DNA of 64,000 nucleotides, taken from assembly GCF_964355755.1 (NCBI RefSeq), contig NC_092673.1:35287648-35351647 (forward strand), written 5' to 3'. The position numbers and the translations under genes were made by a program. The notes below the pieces were generated by a model. It did no database searches. It saw nothing but the letters and a program-made list of their open reading frames with translations, and had not been told where the DNA came from. Shown piece by piece: positions 25,083-37,447 of the stretch (position 1 is the stretch's first letter; each line of letters starts with the position of its first letter). This DNA is from Antedon mediterranea. Taxonomy: Eukaryota; Echinodermata; Crinoidea; Comatulida; Antedonidae.

Positions 25083-25386
25083 TGTATTTAACGCAAGAAA
25101 GCATTCGAATTTACAATTAAAACAACAAATTATTTAGTTTACTGGCTCCCTTTTCTACTTGAAATCCTGCGCACACAAACAAAATTCGCCGATTAAATAT
25201 TGAGGGGGTAATTCATTTTTTATTAAAAAAAGTCACCGACAATATAGAGGGGGTAATTTAACTTTCTTTCACACACAGCACACACTACTGGAGGTGGTAT
25301 TTCCAGGTACACTTTATAGGCTGTATTCACACTGGTCATCATCACAGAACAACTTGAGGATTTCCCTTTAATTATACGTTAACGCA
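25083..25386. promoter_or_regulatory. Compact bidirectional promoter region
   Basis: Only 304 bp separate the start codons of the GATA-like gene (-) and the J1-crystallin-like gene (+). The block contains two copies of GAGGGGGTAATT (near 25202 and 25248). It must contain both core promoters unless untranslated first exons lie elsewhere. Confidence 0.5.
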
Positions 25387-28300
25387 ATGGAGAAAATCAG
25401 TTCATCGGATACGACTGTAAACAACAGACGAATTGCTTCAGTTATTGGATGTTTCATAGCCGATGCTGCAGGTAACTTGCTCTTAAAATACACCACAACT
25501 ATTTAGATTAATTATTCTATACCATGGTCCATGACTAGACTTTTTTTAATTGATCAGAAGACCTTGACACTATTTTCAGTCCTAGTAAAGCTTGTTTTTC
25601 TTATATGTATAAAGGGTGTAGATTCAAATTTGCATATAAGCAAATTAGACATGTTTTATTTAAATGTATTCTTTATATAAATTCCAAATCATACTGAGTA
25701 AGAAATGTATTTGTTTGATTTTTACAATAAAAAAAAGGATATAAGACAAATAAGTATATTAAATATGAATGAATAACATCTAGTATACCACCATATTCTT
25801 CTTATAGCACAGCCATTGCATTGGAACTATGATCTAAAAAAGCTGGATGAAATAGTTGGAGATAAACCAATGGAATTCTGGAATCCCTCCAGGAATCCAT
25901 TTTACACCCTTCCAACTGGACGGAATACTGTGTATGGAGACCACATCATGAGTTTGCTGAAATCTGTCTATACAGCAAAAGGTGAAACTCTCACTGTAAA
26001 CTACAGTTAATGATTCAAGTTTCGTAATACGCATGTGGTTACATAATTATTTTACATCTGCTAGATTTAATGATTTAAGTTCGCAATATGAGTGTTGGAA
26101 AGTAGGCTGGGTTCCAGACGGAGTTTTTTCTTAATATTAGTAAAAAGATAAATATTTTTAACAAATACATTTATTAATTCATCATTTGTTTCACTAATAA
26201 TTACGAGATATATTTTTGTATTTATATATTTATTCATTTAACAGGTTTTAGTGCAGAAGAATACGCTAAGGAACTTGTAAACATGTTTGGTCCTGATAGT
26301 GACTATGAAAAACAACCTCTAAATGCTATCGTAGTCGATAAAGATGTAAAGAAGAAACTTCCAATTGAAGGACCCTGGCGTTCCGCCTGCGTTAAATATT
26401 TCTTGCAGAATCACCTTGGTGACGGTCAAGAAAATAGTAGGTTATGTCATAGCCTCTTTTCTCTCAAAAATTGTTTTGTTCTTCATAAAAATTGTTTTAT
26501 AACTAGTATATACTAAAAATTAAATTTAAATTTCTGTATTGAAAAAAGTCTCTACTGAAAGTTGATCCTTTGATAGTTTACCTCCGCCAAGGAGGTATAT
26601 GTAATCGGTAGCGTGTGTTTGTTTGTTTGTTTGTTAGCAGGATTACTCAAAAAGTAATTACAAGATCTTTACCAAAATGAATATACAGATAGATATGTGG
26701 TCAAGGACCATTCTATTAAATTTTGGGACCATTGTCCCAATTCTGGACCTCTTTTTAGTATACTTTTCAGACCTGCTAGTGTTAAAAGATAGGACAGAAT
26801 TTTTCAACAGCCGGCGAGCAGTCTTAAAGTAAACAAGTATACTGAAATTGCATTTTCTCGAGAACTAGTTTGTGATTTGTAATTTTAAAACATAATTTGA
26901 TTTAATGTGCACGTTTTTTTATGCCAGTAGTTTAAAAAACCTATTTTCTTTTCAAATTCACTCGTTTGATTTTCGCGTTGCTGTTCTATTGTTAGTCAAC
27001 TGAAACTATTGTTAATTGAAAGGCTTCTTACATAACCATTACACCAAACTCGCATACACATGCTTGTAGTGAAATTAGCCTAAATCACAAACAGCATTAA
27101 GACACACACAAATATATATATATATATTTTTTACCGGAGAAATCTTATGTAGGAGAATTTTACAGTAGGCGGAGGTATGCACTCTCGGAGTGGCTTTCTA
27201 GTTCTAGATGTTGTTACAAAGTTAGCTTATATTATTATATCTTCATAATATGTAATTGCAGGTTTTGCTGCTGTTGGGTGCATATATAAAAATAAAACTG
27301 ACTCGTGCTAATTTAGCTACAGTACATGTACTTTTTGAGTTTTAAATCATTTATAATTTTAATAACAATTTCAGATTTAGATAAAATGAAGGACATGCAC
27401 GCTGTGGTTCCAGTGGTACCAATTGTTGCAGTGTATGCTGGGAAGGAAAATATGCTAGAAATGGTTGAAGCTTCGATCCGGGTCGTGTTGACGTCGCAAA
27501 AAGCTGTGTCATACGGATTAGCTGCTGCTAGGTAATAATGACCTTGAAATAACAATGTTAGCTTTACAGTTGGCTTTTAAATATCTCTTTCAAAATGTCC
27601 TTTTATTTACCACAAACAGCTTATTTCGTGTTCCACTTCATTGCTGTCAGGAAACTGACATTGTTTATCAATTTGGCTGTAAATACTCTACTATGTATTG
27701 ATTACCTGGATAAACCAACAATAGTCTTTGTATATAAGAATGAGAAATAAACTCCAAAAGGTAAAGTATTCATTGAGCACACCTCTCCATAAATGGTAGA
27801 GTCATTGAAGCATCCCCACACATCGTCATTCTTTTCAAGTTGAATAAGCTACAGTAGGTCATGTCAATAGTGTGCGCATGCAGGGGAAGTTGGGATGTGC
27901 CTCCTCAATCACATCAAAATAGTTTAGGTAGTTTCTGGGTTCAGGCGACCGATGACACATCGATTGATTGACGTAACTTGTTCCCATGTCATTCGGTCAT
28001 TGCAAAGTAAAAGTTTCACCCAAACAACTATTTTACCTCCAAAAAATGATTGCAAAGTTACACAACAATTTTTATTGCAAAGAATAATAAAGTTTAACAT
28101 AACTTCATTCAGAATTCTTGAGCAGTACATCTTGTATGGAGAGAAAGCAGATAATGCTTTGGACGTTGTCATAAAAGAACTCAAGAATCCTGAGAGAAAG
28201 AACCCAACACCATTAGATGCTACAATAGCTGATGAGTTCCAGGCAGTGATAAATGCAAAAGACATTCCTCATAGAAAAGCAGCGACAGAAGTCTTCAAAA

Positions 28301-29717
28301 ACCAATGCTGTGAGTATTACTATTATTTTGAGTAGATTCCTACATTCAAAATTGAACATGATCTTCACAAACATGACCTCTATGACATGACATGACCTCT
28401 ATGTGAACCTGCAAGAAGTAGTTATCTTCTTCATCAAGTTAATTCTTGCTCTTTCAAAGTTAAAACATGGTTAACTTTAGTTTAGCGTAATAAATTAATT
28501 CATAAGATAGAATCTTGTATGGAAACCACTTGGGATGTAAATCAGAGGGCTCTTCCTGATACTAATGATTCTGTTTTGTTTTTCTGTTTGTTTTCTTTAT
28601 GTATGGTATTGAAATAAATCAAATCAACCAATCAACATTGATTTAGTATTTCCGTACTGTTTCATCAACAACAAATTTTACATATAAACGTAAATGTATT
28701 TATTCTTTTATAAATGTATTTATTCTTTTATAAATGTATTTATTTGTCAGTAATCAAATCAAATTTCTCTTTTTCTTGCTAAATTAATCATACTGGTTTA
28801 TAATTCAAAATATAATATTTGTTTCTAATTTTCTAATTGAAGATGTCCCAGAAGCATTCCAGTCAACCCTTCATTGCCTGATTAATACGACTGATTATTG
28901 TGACGCGATACAGACAACAATGAGGGCAGCAGGCTGTACTAGTAGATGTTCATATGTTGGGGCTTGCTTAGCAGCAAGGGTGAGTTTTACAAGGATGTAG
29001 TCAGGGGTGGACCCATGGGGCTTGCTTAGCAGCAAGGGTGAGTGTTACAAGGATGTAGTCAGGAGTTGACCCATGGGGTAGCTGTTCATATGTTGGGGCT
29101 TGCTTAGCAGCAAGGGTGACTTTTTACAATGATGTAGTCAGGAGTTGACCCATGGGGGTAGCATTTTTTCACGGCTAAAACGACATTATAAACTACTTTT
29201 TGATATCTATTTTTTTGACAGACGATTAATATTGTATGTTAGCAACCTGTATTCGCCCCTGTAAAGGCCAATTTACACAGACGAGTCGTAAAAATGTACA
29301 AATATAGAATCTACTCCTTATGACCATTTACACACAATGTGGAACGGACGGGCGGTTTCCGCTTAAAATGGATACAGATCCGACTTGGGATAACCTACAC
29401 GGTTTTCACTTACCGTTAAATTGGCCTTAACTGTTTTTAATGTTTACTGTATACATAAATGAATAGGGAAGTCATATTTTGCTTCACATAGAAAATTCAT
29501 AATAAAATCTTGTCGGCCAGCCCAAAGGGTGTCTGGTATTGGGAGAGTTGACTGTATTGATAATCCTGGTCCATTATGTGGTTCAAAACTAGATTCAAAT
29601 TCACATGTTTTCTTTATATTTGTACAGAATGGAATTGAATGTATACCAGATGACTGGAAGATGAAAACCAACTGTTTTGATTCTACATTGAAAATGATGC
29701 AAGAATTATGCAAATGA
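25387..29717 (+). CDS. J1-crystallin / selenoprotein J-type ADP-ribosylglycohydrolase homologue (Cys form)
   Basis: Seven in-phase exons give 343 aa: 25387-25471, 25808-25981, 26245-26436, 27375-27531, 28113-28309, 28843-28979, 29628-29717. The start MEKISS..RRIASVIGCFIADAAAQPLHWNYDL and the block IEGPWRSACVKYFL are typical of the J1-crystallin / selenoprotein J branch of the ADP-ribosylglycohydrolase family. Canonical hydrolases bind two Mg ions through a TDD-like motif near the N-terminus and a GGDTDT-like motif near the C-terminus. Here these regions read VYGDHI and AAGCTSRC (residues 297-304), so most acidic ligands are missing and classical catalysis is doubtful. The protein is cysteine-rich near the C-terminus. 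Cys268, before YVPEAFQ, lies where, as I recall, fish SelJ carries selenocysteine. No in-frame TGA is needed anywhere before the final stop. Function is unknown; it could be a structural or redox protein. Confidence 0.9.
26575..27205. mobile_element. Interspersed repeat with ACCTCCGCC / GGCGGAGGT ends
   Basis: Starts near TTTACCTCCGCCAAGGAGG, has a TTTGTTTGTTTGTTAGCAGG block, and ends GGCGGAGGT..GCACTCTCGGAGTGGCTTTCTAGTT. This combination recurs in many animal genomes. The short inverted ends suggest a DNA transposon. The small hairpin CACTC-TCG-GAGTG followed by CTAG-T also resembles a Helitron 3' end, so the class is unsettled. It lies in intron 3 of the J1-crystallin-like gene. Confidence 0.65.
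28958..29160 (+). repeat. Exon 6 donor region in three tandem copies
   Basis: The last codons of exon 6 with its splice donor (GGCTTGCTTAGCAGCAAGG then GTGAG) and the following TACAAGGATGTAGTCAGG..GACCCATGG recur at about 29018 and 29096. The third copy keeps exon sequence but its donor reads GTGAC. Only the first copy is needed for the in-phase model. Confidence 0.85.
29264..29428. mobile_element. MITE-like element, family B, copy 2
   Basis: Begins AAGGCCAATTTACAC and ends CTTACCGTTAAATTGGCCTT, so the outer AAGGCCAATTTA is an inverted repeat. The interior matches the inverse of 5552-5725. It sits in the last intron of the J1-crystallin-like gene. Confidence 0.7.
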
Positions 29718-30783
29718 GTATAAAGTACAAATCATGCAAATCAGCAATGCTGTTTTTTTATTAACAGGATATAATTTTAAAACCTTCATTGCAAATTCAG
29801 TTTTTGTTATATGTTAATTCTAATAATTTAAACTCTAAAAAATGAAATATCAGGGGACCTAATGAAAGCATTATCGAAAGGGGCCTTGTAGGAACCTGGT
29901 GAATTGATACTATATCTGGATGTTTTTGAATACATCCAGAACTACTGGAAGAAATTCTTTTAGCAGTCATGTTGGATTTCATGTTTATCATATGAATGTG
30001 TAAATGGCAAAATAAACTATCCTCAATGAATGTTAGTTATAGTATTTACAATGTTATACTTGCACAAACCAAATGAATATTTATATATGGGATGAATTAT
30101 GATAATTATAATTTTGAATGGGCAATCAATGTTAGTTATTATATATCACTTGTAAGAAATTTATATAATTGTTGTTGAGATATTTCAAAACTGCACCTTT
30201 TATATTAATAGTATATGAATTAAATTAGATGAAATCAATTGAAATAAAAAGCTTACTAATATACTACAGTAACAATGTTTTATTTACTATTTGTGCACAA
30301 TTTTCACAAAAAATTCATTTTTACTTAATTTTCAAGTGCGATTTATTTATCATTTTCGTTTTAGAACTAAATGATTTTTTTCAATACTAGAGCGTAAATA
30401 TTCATTTCAGAACATTTTAGAATAGAAATACTCTACTATTAATTAAATTAACTCATGATTTTACAGTTTTCTCTGGTGGTAGAATGTTATACATATGATT
30501 GCATCAAATAATTTATTGCATGGATGTTTGAGAGGGATATATAGTGCTGTTATGTGACTTTCATGTGTTGAATAAATCAAGAAAATGTTTTTTTCATAAA
30601 ATTACTCATTATTTTAACAAATTAGTACTTTGTAGGTATGGCGATTACTAAGGATTGTCCAATGACGAGATATGCTTTACTTAAGTAACATAATAGAATA
30701 AGTTTGAGAATCGCATTGTAAAGTCATTGCCCTCTGACCTTTAACCCTAAACTGACCCATTGCCTATTTGTCAATAACCTTTA
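29718..30783. other. Tail-to-tail intergenic region
   Basis: Holds the 3' UTRs of the J1-crystallin-like gene and CACYBP. Plus-strand AATAAA hexamers at 30011-30016 and 30243-30248 are candidate poly(A) signals. No gene or repeat family recognised. Confidence 0.45.
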
Positions 30784-33583
30784 TCACAGCATATCCTTTT
30801 CTTTATCACGTGACTCTGTCCATGCTTTTGCAATTGTTCGTTTCATTTCGTCATCGCCATCATCGTACATTTTTCTCATCATGTCCATTATGCCAGCCGA
30901 TGGATCGGCTTTATCATCGTATTTTGGCGGTGCGGACCTGTAAAATGAAATTATGATGCAACTAAAATTGTTTATTGAAGTGTAACTAATTTTCACAAAA
31001 TGTTTATCTTCCTAAGCACAACGTCGATACTGAAAATCAAGGTCAGATAGACAGATTTTGTGTTCTTTTCTTTAGCTGATTTTGTGTTATATAATTTTGT
31101 CAATAATAAAAAAATCTTGCTAAAATAAAAAAGCATTGGGTAAAATCTGAAATTTAAAAATAGAGGGCGCTGTAGAAAAAATCACTCATGCATGCAATCT
31201 CAACTAAATTTGTTTTCAACTGTAATGAATTTGCAAGTTTATTTAGTTTGCATCCATTTTTTGAAAATTAATAAGTTGACCCTACTAGTCTACAAACGCT
31301 GTACGCAACCTTTGACCTTTGACACTGCAATGATATTGTAATTAAGTGTTCTGTAATTGCACTTACTCTTTCATTAATTTTGACTTTTGTTCTGCTACAG
31401 TCAAATATTTCCATGTGATTTTTTCTGCTTTTCTTAAGAATAAAATCAGATTATCTGTTTTTATCTGAATAATAAAGAATAAACAAACAAAAATCGGTTA
31501 CTGAAATAATGTTATAATGGTGTCTAAAAACAAAGCAAATTGTCTTTATATATTTTACCTTTCTTTTTAATGAAAGTCACTTTCTTCCAGGGCCTAGAAA
31601 ATGTTTTAGTAATACAACCCTTCCTTTAAAACACACCTTAAATTGCCGGTAAACGGAAGCAGTGATGTGGGTTCGATTGGTCTGCTTTTTTCCCGTTTTT
31701 TTTTTCTTTTTGCAAATTTTTTTGTTGTTTTTAGTTTCAAGGTTTGTATTTTTCATGGTTTTCACAAGCGCCTTGAGCACTTTGTGGATACGTGCGCTCT
31801 ATAAATCATGAACAAGGGGTAATATGTGTTTCCACACTATGACCAACCCCTATTCAGGGGACACCCCTATTATGGAGGCACCTATTCTATTGCATTCATT
31901 GACTTTCCAAATGTCAATGGCTCGTATGAGTACACAACTCCTTTACACCTGTGTAGCAAATTCTCGTTACCTTAAATGATGAGTTTTCAGCATCTATGTC
32001 ATGCAGAAGGTTTGCTATATTCAACTGATGATTGCTGCCCTCTAGATTGTGAACTATCAAATCAAATGACCTGTTGAAACAAATAAAATAGGATCAACAA
32101 AAAAACATTTTCGTATTAAATATAACATTTCAGATCAAATCATTCTGTGAATGTGCACATATTTCTGAGCATGAGCAGAATGATTTTCTGAATAGACGAT
32201 TTTCATGCTACGAAAAAAACATTTTTTCAATCATACAGTTATGTAGGCTAATCTTTAAAGAACATTTTACAGTAATTTATTTTTCTCATACGACCCTCCG
32301 TTCAGGAGATACGATTTTTAATTAACATGATGTCCTGAAATCCGCTGCAAACTCAGTTATTTTTTATTTCTATGCTTGGCTGGTCACGTCATCTCTGCAA
32401 GATGGCTTCCGTAGGACGAAAATCGTCTATTGACTGTATTACAGAAAACGAAAGGCCAGCACATCACATGTTTTGAGGGTTGTATAGGTAAAACCATGAA
32501 ACAGGGGATTTCGGGGATTGGGTCATTTTTCTTCTACTTCAACTTACTTTTGAGTGTATGTGACTGTAACCTGTTCTGCTGGCACTGTATGCACTCCTTT
32601 TAGCGACACATACATTTTGACAGACTTTTCCGACTGATCCCAACCTTTGTAAATAATAATCAAATGAATGTAAAATATTTTATCAATCAGCTATAAACGT
32701 GTCTTTATTTTTGCAACGGGGAAAAAAATGTAAAAATTGGCGTCTGTATCCTTACCATAATTAGTAATCTTTTTTGCATGAAACTCTTTTTGTTTAGGTA
32801 CTTTAGGTACACTTGTTCCATCATCTTTTCCAGCCTCTGTGTTTGACAGTCGATTCATTTCAGCTTCTATCTTTTGGTTTTCCAACTTTAGCACATTCTT
32901 TACTCGTTCTCTTGTTGCCATTGACAAAAGATGCTGTATTTCTTCGGCATCTTTTTGTAACTGATAGGATAAAACTAGTTTATAGTAAAACCGTATTTAT
33001 AATATAAAGGCCTAGACTGAAGTGAAAGTAATACTAGCCTATAGGCCTAGTATAGGTAGATCAATTTATTACATTTTTCTAAATCAATACTAGAAAAATT
33101 CTACCCATCTGGACTAAGTTTTCTGTAACTAGGCCAATGGACACTACTGTAGCCAGGGCAGAGGCTAGGCCTACAAGTTATTATTTTGGAATTTGGTAAT
33201 TTCAACCTAAAGGCCCTACTAGAGGCCTAGATTATTATTATTAGGTCTACTCTACGCATAGCCTTAACAATATATGTTCAATTCCCACATGTCAACAACG
33301 AGTTTTGATATCAATGGCTCCACATCTTACTCTTAACTTTACATTGGTAAATGGGTCCAATCATCCACACCCAGCCTATGTGCTTGGACAACATTGTTTT
33401 AACCACGCATATGATCTGAAATAAACACGTGTCTAGCCTAACTATTTCGGATTTACTGCGGCCTAGCCTAAATAGTCAATATAACAACTAATTTAACACT
33501 AAATAGAACATTGAACTATTTTGGGTAATACCTAACTATCTATAAAATATTTAAAAAATGAATACGTTTTGTTTGGACGACAT
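30784..33583 (-). CDS. CACYBP: CACYBP (calcyclin-binding / Siah-interacting protein)
   Basis: Five exons are secure: 32756-32960, 32548-32644, 31971-32070, 31367-31464, 30784-30937, together 217 aa in phase. A very short first exon is still needed, as human CACYBP puts five residues before LQKD. My best candidate is 33566-33583 (MSSKQN), which has the right phase and length but a weak donor (GTATTC). The protein has the N-terminal helical hairpin ([19 protein letters not shown]), the central CS/p23-like domain ([19 protein letters not shown]) and the C-terminal SGS region ([20 protein letters not shown]). In the known family it bridges the Siah1 E3 ligase and Skp1 in beta-catenin degradation and binds S100A6. 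Family length is about 228 aa. Confidence is high for the family and moderate for exon 1. Confidence 0.94.
31635..31830 (+). mobile_element. SINE-like repeat with LINE-type tail
   Basis: A B-box-like GGGTTCGATTGG near 31670 is followed by GCGCCTTGAGCACTTTG and GTGCGCTCTATAAATCATGAA. The latter closely resembles the 3' tail shared by many SINEs and LINE2/RTE-like elements in animals. In a CACYBP intron. Confidence 0.5.
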
Positions 33584-33764
33584 TTTAAATTAAAATTCTT
33601 CTTTTTACACGAAACAAGTTCAAGGCAAAAATTCTCGAATCATCGATTCTCTTTTTTTTAAGGTTTTTGATTTGTTTTGTGTTTTGCTGCCCTCTATTTT
33701 GATTTATTCAACAAACTTTTGTCAACAAAATCTCGGCGCCGTCCACTTACTTGCAACTGCCTTG

Positions 33765-36700
33765 TAGTGTAGGCCAGTATGTAATTTCGTGTCATTTTTT
33801 TGTTAAAAGCAAAATTCCAGCTGATTTAGTGTCTTTAGGATGTAAAGTAATGAAAAAAATATGTTGCCATTTTTTTTTAAAAAGCTTAAGGGTGTCAAAT
33901 CCAAGATGGCCGCCAATATGTAAAATATCCAATAAATGTACCATATTGGACAAAGTAACACCCATTATGAATAATATTTTAAGTTCATATGGGTTCTCTG
34001 CTATATAAGAATTAATATAAACCTATATTCATTAGTATTCTGACATTTTGAATTTCAAAATGGCCGCCATTTTTAAAAAATGGATTAAATTTCTTATTAA
34101 AACATGTGCAAGTTATGACGTTGATTGAAATCACATAAAATGATAGGCCTATGACAACAACATTGGTGATTAACACAAAATGGCGGCCATTTTGAATTTT
34201 AAAATGGCCGCAATTTTTTTTAAATGGGTTAAATTTCTTATTAAAACTTGTATAAGTTAAATAGAATTAGATTGAAATATACAAAATGATATGCTTATGA
34301 CAACAACATGGTGATTAACACAAAATGTTGACCATCAGGAGGTCTACATTACTGACAGTACACTTCTTCATATTAAAACATCTCATAAACTTCTTCAGTT
34401 AAATGACAACTAACTCTGCCAAAGTCCTTCAATGAAATATTTCTAATCTTGGATGCGATACAGTAAGTTGACCTTCCTTCGTTCTCTACTGCTGTATCCA
34501 TCAAACTTCCACAGACCTTGTTCAGAAACAAATTGGCAAAATAACTGAAATACCTCATTTCACCGGCAAATAATCTCTATAGGAGTCTTCTTTTACTTTG
34601 ATAAGTTTGTCACCTGTATTCACCGTCATATATATTTTTTGCCAATATTCGTTGTTTTCTTAGGATCCCATATAGACAGTTTGCCTTCTACAAGACTTTT
34701 ACCAATGCCTCAAACATTTTCTGTCCAATTTCATCATGCCATGGCCAACAAACACCTTTGTGCGAATTGCAGCATTCTTCATTAATCGGGATATCATCTC
34801 TCTTTAAATGTAAACTAAATTTGCCAGCTCTGATGAAATCATTAATTTGTGTTATTCCAATGATACCACGCTCAATGACCCTGATCAATTGATGTAAATC
34901 CAGCAAGTCTCACACATACATGTCCTCTCATATACATACCATACTGTATATAGGGATATAGTTTAACCACATCATTTAGATTTCGTCGACTCTCTGTATT
35001 CAAGTTAATATCTTTATGATCAGCCTCTTTCAAATAAAATGATACTTAACTTAGAATCTCTTTCTCCGTCTGCATTTGTAGAAGCAAGTTGTAGAGAGAA
35101 AGCAGAATTAGTGTTCTTTTGTCCTTTACAGATGTTTTCCATTTAAGATATTTTTGTCCCGATTTGTGTCACTAGTTGTATAGGTAATACAAGTTCAGTT
35201 TCAACAAAAGCACTTGCCTCAACACTATTTTCACAATGCTACATGTCCAACCAAAAGCCATATAGTTCACCGGGTCGACATAATAATTGCTTTTTGGTGT
35301 CATTTCTGTCCACCTCCACTCATCTCGGGTAAGAGTCATCACCAGGCATTCTTGTCTTTCCCTAGTACATGGGTTTTTATACCACAACCATGTGCACTCA
35401 TCAAACCAGTGTATAATGCTGGTCTGTCTGTAGGGGGTACATATCTAATGAAATTGGTTGAGATTGTAGAAGATGAGAAGTAGGAGTTCATTCATTTACA
35501 AGGTTATTTATAGGCAGAGCTTTATCTGTATTTCCTTCAAGCTTCTGCCAAAAGTTGATAGGTTGAAACTTACCAACCATACTGGTGACTATGGCTCTGA
35601 AGGTTCAGACATTGAATTACATAGCAATAACGCATTTATTATTTAACATATTTATACAGGATTTCACAATAAGGTATAAATGCACTTGTTTTATATTGTG
35701 GTCCTGTCTCCTGTTAAGTTTCAGTTTCATGAAAAGAAATGAGATCTGTAATTTAGAATCTATATATAAATTATGGTTAATTCTGACATAGGCGAGCACA
35801 ATGGAAAAACTTTGGAACAAATTTCTGCCTTGGATACCTACCTGAACTATCTCAGGTGTACCGCGAAATGTAAAACAGTTTTCACTATTACGATATTGTT
35901 CCATATTTCTATCTTAGGAATATATTATAAAGAGTTTTAAAACAAAATTTCTGATTCATCGGTAGATTTTCAACTCAATTTCAATTGTACGCGGTCAAAG
36001 TAATTTCCGGGTTCACGATGAGTTCACAGGTTCACCTTGCAACTACCTGGTTTCAGTAAAGTTGGTCGTTAGTGGCTATTAGCTATTTTAGTTTTTTGTT
36101 TATTTTCGGATTGAACCATGCGTGTGAAGGTACAGTAGTTAAAAAATAAAATCCCGATAGCCGAGTTTTATTGAGTAAGCTGGCAGGAATAACTGTAGGC
36201 TATCTGTGCCCCATTAGGGCCCATATTGCAAGCCGTCTAAAACATCTTCCTTCTTGGGCCGAAACGGCCTACACTGTCGCGGAAGTTAGTTTCAAAAGAT
36301 GTTTAAATTAAATAATGTATTATGATGGTATTTATTTGAATAAACGCCTCCCCAATAAAACACTTTGAATAATAATCGCCTACACCCCCTCCCCCCACCT
36401 ACCCAACTATCTAATAAACGCCCATCCACATTAATTATACACACAATATTGTATATACTATTTATAATAGAATTCATTACACTGTTAACTATAATTCACC
36501 AAGCATTTGTTATAATTTTTTACCACTTTTCATATCTATTAGAGGATTTTATTTGATTATAAATGTTACGATATTATTAAGAATAAAAAATCCCTCGAAT
36601 AAGCAACTCCCTCAAATGAACTCTGCCTCCCCACATCCCTATAAAACAATAAACACTATACTTTAAAATGTTATTAATCATCTAAGACACTGTGAAACAG

Positions 36701-37447
36701 AGTAGGTTTAGTTTTTCGAATGTCAAGCATTTTCAATAATGGTAACCGACAGAAAACGTACAAGGAGAACGTCCTTCTAAAACCTTTTTACCCGAGTCAT
36801 TATCCTTCCGAGAACCTTAGTTTACACTTCCTAGAGGGGAGCGAGCGAACTAGATGTCTAACCCTCTAGTTAGACGTAATTGTTGTTGAATATTTGATAT
36901 AAATTGTTAATTTGTTCCATACTTTTGCAACTCCAACTTTGAACGATTATTTAATTTTATAGTCATAGTGGGGTATTATATATCTGTTATAGAGGACATT
37001 GACAACTTTAGCCTTATATTTACAATTTACAATCCTGTGAGAAGTGACAATTTTAGAACATTGTGTACAAACAACAATTTATGCACACATATTAAAAAAA
37101 AATTATTTAAAGAATTTAATTTTTAGTGGCGGCCATTTTGAAATCCAAGATGGCCGACAGATTATCGCTTTACATAGTTAGGATTGTATAATGGGTACAG
37201 TAATACCATCAAAACGGACTTGTTCCACATTTATAATTTGTATTATTGATGATATTCTGATTTTTAATAGGGTTATTTGAATGTTGGCGGCCATCTTGAA
37301 TTTGGTCCTTTAAATGTCTTTTGAAAAAATGGCAACATATTTTTTTTCATTCCTTATATTATCAAGATATGAAATAAAGTCAAAGTTTGCTTTTAACAAA
37401 AAATATACACGACATTCATATAAACGACATACCAGCCTATACTATTG
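33765..37447. mobile_element. Decayed 3.7-kb DNA-transposon-like unit with long inverted ends
   Basis: The left about 200 bp (TAGGCCAGTATGT, TTTTTTGTTAAAAGCAAA, ATGAAAAAAATATGTTGCC, CAAGATGGCCGCCAA) reappear in the same order, inverted, at 37250-37447. Inside are a direct repeat of about 150 bp (34053-34200 and 34200-34345) with ATGGCCGCCAT-like palindromes, and minus-strand open pieces at 34373-34558, 34688-34906 and 35172-35387. These pieces are broken by stops and frameshifts and look like remains of a protein, but I recognise no transposase motif. No target duplication read. Confidence 0.65.
34373..35400 (-). pseudogene. Broken ORF remnants inside the inverted-repeat unit
   Basis: Three protein-like fragments on the minus strand: one with DEWRWTEMTPKSNYYVDPVN, one with LIRVIERGIIGITQINDFI.., and one with YFANLFLNKVCGSLMDTAV. 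They fall in order over about 1 kb but need frame changes and stop read-through to join. They are probably the decayed element's own gene. Family not recognised. Confidence 0.35.

Noticed and set aside
28300-28335. In-frame TGT-GAG read-through or selenocysteine TGA in the J1-crystallin-like gene
   Set aside because: The GTGAGT here is the exon 5 donor; the in-phase spliced product needs no TGA before its final stop.
33753-33797. Alternative CACYBP first exon MTRNYILAYTTRQLQ with a good GTAAGT donor
   Set aside because: Phase fits, but the sequence is largely the end of the inverted-repeat element and does not resemble CACYBP; kept only as a fallback.
36330-36640. Possible pogo-like element (AATAAACGCC and CCTCGAATAAGC motifs)
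   Set aside because: Only scattered similarity to such ends; no inverted partner or TA boundary could be found.
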